Shown here: positions 62,734 to 64,000 of the stretch, one piece after another
Numbering within the stretch: the first letter of the stretch is position 1
Layout of the letters: each line of letters opens with the position of its first letter
Assembly: GCF_000426645.1 (NCBI RefSeq)
Contig: NZ_KE384550.1
Span: forward strand, 208,733-272,732
Length of the DNA stretch: 64,000 bases
Source of the DNA: Nakamurella lactea DSM 19367
GTDB lineage: Bacteria > Actinomycetota > Actinomycetes > Mycobacteriales > Nakamurellaceae
Direction: 5' to 3'
The notes under the pieces: model-generated
Databases searched by the model: none
The model's input: the letters and a program-made list of their open reading frames with translations, nothing else
What the model was told of the DNA's origin: nothing
Program-made: the position numbers and the translations under genes

Positions 62734-63546
62734 TCAGGGCACCGGCAGCACCGGCGCGCCGAACACCGCCGGATCGACCGGAGCGCTGTCCTGAGCGCCG
62801 AGCCACTGCGCGTCCGTCGCGGTCAGGTAGATCTGCACCGATGTGGGGCGGTATCCGTCCTGGGTCAGTTCGGGGAACAGACCGTCCAGTCGTACCACCA
62901 GCACCCGCTGGTCGAGATCGACGTCCGCGGGCACCGGCGTGTGGGTGAACAGCGACGACGACCTCATCACCTCGGCCAGTGTCGGCAGGCTGTACCGGGC
63001 GGTGACCGTCGGCCCGTTGCCGAAGCCGACCGAGCACTCGTTGACCGCCTGCCGCAGGGCCACCGTGTTCACCGCGCCGGTGGCGGTGACCGGCCAGGCG
63101 ATCGACTGGCTCTGGCAGTGCCGCAGCGGTCCGTCGATCGGGTTGGCCACCACCGGGATCGCCACCAGTTCCGGCGGCGGCGCCGGCACTGCCGCTGGTG
63201 TCCGGTCCGGGGCGTTGCTGGTGGCAGCGGGTCTGCTGGTGCTGATCACCAGGTCGGTCCGCGAGCTCGGCGACGCGGACGTCGATGTCTCGGTCACCTC
63301 GCGCAGCGCCGCGGAGTGATCCGCGCCGTGGTTCGCCGTCTGGTTGTCCGTCCGGAACGCCGCCATCGCCACCGCCGTGCTGACCACCAGCACGCAGGCG
63401 GCCATCAGCCCGCCGGCCAACCAGCCGTTGCGGCGGCGCCGGGATGCCCTGGCCCTGGCGACCTCTCGACGGACCGCCGACAGGTCGGGGACCAGCGCCT
63501 CGTCACGTCGCAGCGCCGCCCGGATCTCCTCGTCGTACTCACTCAT
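62734..63546 (-). CDS. Single-pass membrane protein downstream of a SigE-type sigma factor
   Basis: A 270-residue protein. The cytoplasmic N-terminus (MSEYDEEIRAALRRDEAL) is acidic/helical, one membrane span follows (LAGGLMAACVLVVSTAVAMAA, ~44-65), then a Ser/Thr/Pro-rich region and an extracytoplasmic domain with two Cys (RHCQSQS, NECSVG). The gene order after the sigma factor and the topology suggest a sigma-associated regulator, but no zinc-binding anti-sigma motif is seen, so anti-sigma function is only inferred. Confidence 0.7.
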   Translation of the reverse strand: MSEYDEEIRAALRRDEALVPDLSAVRREVARARASRRRRNGWLAGGLMAACVLVVSTAVAMAAFRTDNQTANHGADHSAALREVTETSTSASPSSRTDLVISTSRPAATSNAPDRTPAAVPAPPPELVAIPVVANPIDGPLRHCQSQSIAWPVTATGAVNTVALRQAVNECSVGFGNGPTVTARYSLPTLAEVMRSSSLFTHTPVPADVDLDQRVLVVRLDGLFPELTQDGYRPTSVQIYLTATDAQWLGAQDSAPVDPAVFGAPVLPVP

Positions 63547-63564
63547 CGGTTCGCCGCCGCTCGC

Positions 63565-64000
63565 TCACCCGAACTCACCCGCCGTCATCCCCGCAGTGAC
63601 GGCCGATTCCCGCAGCCCGGCGAGGGCGCGGGAGACCAGGGTGCGGACCGCGCCGACACTGGCGCCCAGTTCGGCACCGATCTGCACGTCGTCAAGGCCG
63701 AGGTAATAGCGCAGCACCACGGCGGCCCGTTGCCGCGGCGGAAGTTGCTCGAGCAGTCGGTGGATCTGATCCCGGTCGCCGACCCTGATCGACAGGTCAG
63801 GGCTCACCCCGTCCAGTACCGACTCGTCGTCGGTCGGATCGGTGCGCCGACGGGCCGCGCGACGCCGGTCGGAGAGGAACGTGGTGACCACGATCCGCCG
63901 GACGTAGGCGGTCGGATGGTCCATCTCGCCGATCCGGTCCCAGCGGGCGGAGGCCAGGATCAGCGCATCGGTCAGCACGTCGTGGGCGAGCTGACGGTCG
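63565..64000 (-). CDS. SigE-family ECF RNA polymerase sigma factor, 5' end outside the window
   Basis: The frame is open to the window edge (DRQLAHDVLTDALILASARWDRI), so the true start lies beyond base 64000. Region 2 is represented by HPTAYVRRIVVTTFLSDRRR and region 4 by LEQLPPRQRAAVVLRYYLGLDDVQIGAELGASVGAVRTLVSRAL, both typical of the SigE-like ECF group found in Streptomyces and relatives. Eighteen bases separate it from the membrane protein gene, so the two form one unit. Confidence 0.9.
   Translation of the reverse strand, partial: DRQLAHDVLTDALILASARWDRIGEMDHPTAYVRRIVVTTFLSDRRRAARRRTDPTDDESVLDGVSPDLSIRVGDRDQIHRLLEQLPPRQRAAVVLRYYLGLDDVQIGAELGASVGAVRTLVSRALAGLRESAVTAGMTAGEFG

Overview
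The window is high-GC DNA from an actinobacterium. Support comes from GTG starts, ATGA gene overlaps, BTAD/SARP, SigE-type and DrrAB proteins, a mycobacterial-type EtfD, and dcd close to a tRNA-Gly. A Nakamurella- or Mycobacteriales-like lineage is my guess; the sequence alone does not fix the genus. Coding is dense. The largest gene-free gaps are 48043-48293 (a nested inverted repeat plus a tandem array), 58864-59089, 40904-41082, 55348-55520 and 46935-47094. No rRNA, CRISPR array, prophage or insertion sequence was seen.

Region 1 (1-32843) is one large catabolic island for CoA-activated acids, probably branched, isoprenoid or steroid-like. It holds two acyl-CoA ligases, three two-subunit acyl-CoA dehydrogenase pairs plus one single-gene dehydrogenase, two crotonases, two SDR hydroxyacyl dehydrogenases, two thiolases, a thioesterase, the tail of a 2-methylacyl-CoA racemase, a SnoaL-like protein, an alpha/beta hydrolase and an amidohydrolase with a metal-site-less partner. 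It also has a hydantoinase/acetone-carboxylase-like HyuA-HyuB pair, an ACAD10-type kinase-like protein, and a redox module (Rieske protein, NuoF-like flavoprotein, 3Fe-4S ferredoxin). Eight copies of a 16-bp palindrome, consensus CCAACCAnnTnnTTGG, sit before the putative transcription units and together account for almost every gene here. The best candidate regulator is a single protein with two complete TetR units (14499-15728), the last gene of one of the putatively controlled units.

Region 2 (32858-40257) concerns export and regulation. A DHA2 drug exporter and its TetR lie behind a strong inverted repeat. A DrrAB-type ABC exporter follows, preceded by 11-bp-spaced heptamer repeats like SARP binding sites, and a 1083-residue SARP/AfsR-like regulator faces it convergently.

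Region 3 (40334-50495) holds a disordered acidic protein, a secreted VWA-domain protein with a membrane partner, argG, a Ser/Thr kinase, an AraC/VOC pair and etfD, the membrane dehydrogenase that passes electrons from ETF to the quinone pool. EtfD is a functional link to the acyl-CoA dehydrogenases of region 1.

Region 4 (50597-64000) holds a Tat-exported GH116-like glycosidase with two inserted copies of one accessory module, translationally coupled to a CobW-type GTPase. A LacI regulator is divergent to them. Then come dcd, a recent tandem duplication of an amidohydrolase gene, tRNA-Gly(CCC), a lipoprotein with a VWD-like domain, an exonuclease-less family A polymerase, and a SigE-type sigma factor with a probable membrane partner. 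Several genes here and in region 3 (argG, araC, lacI) appear to have leaderless promoters with a -10 box 6-7 bases before a GTG.
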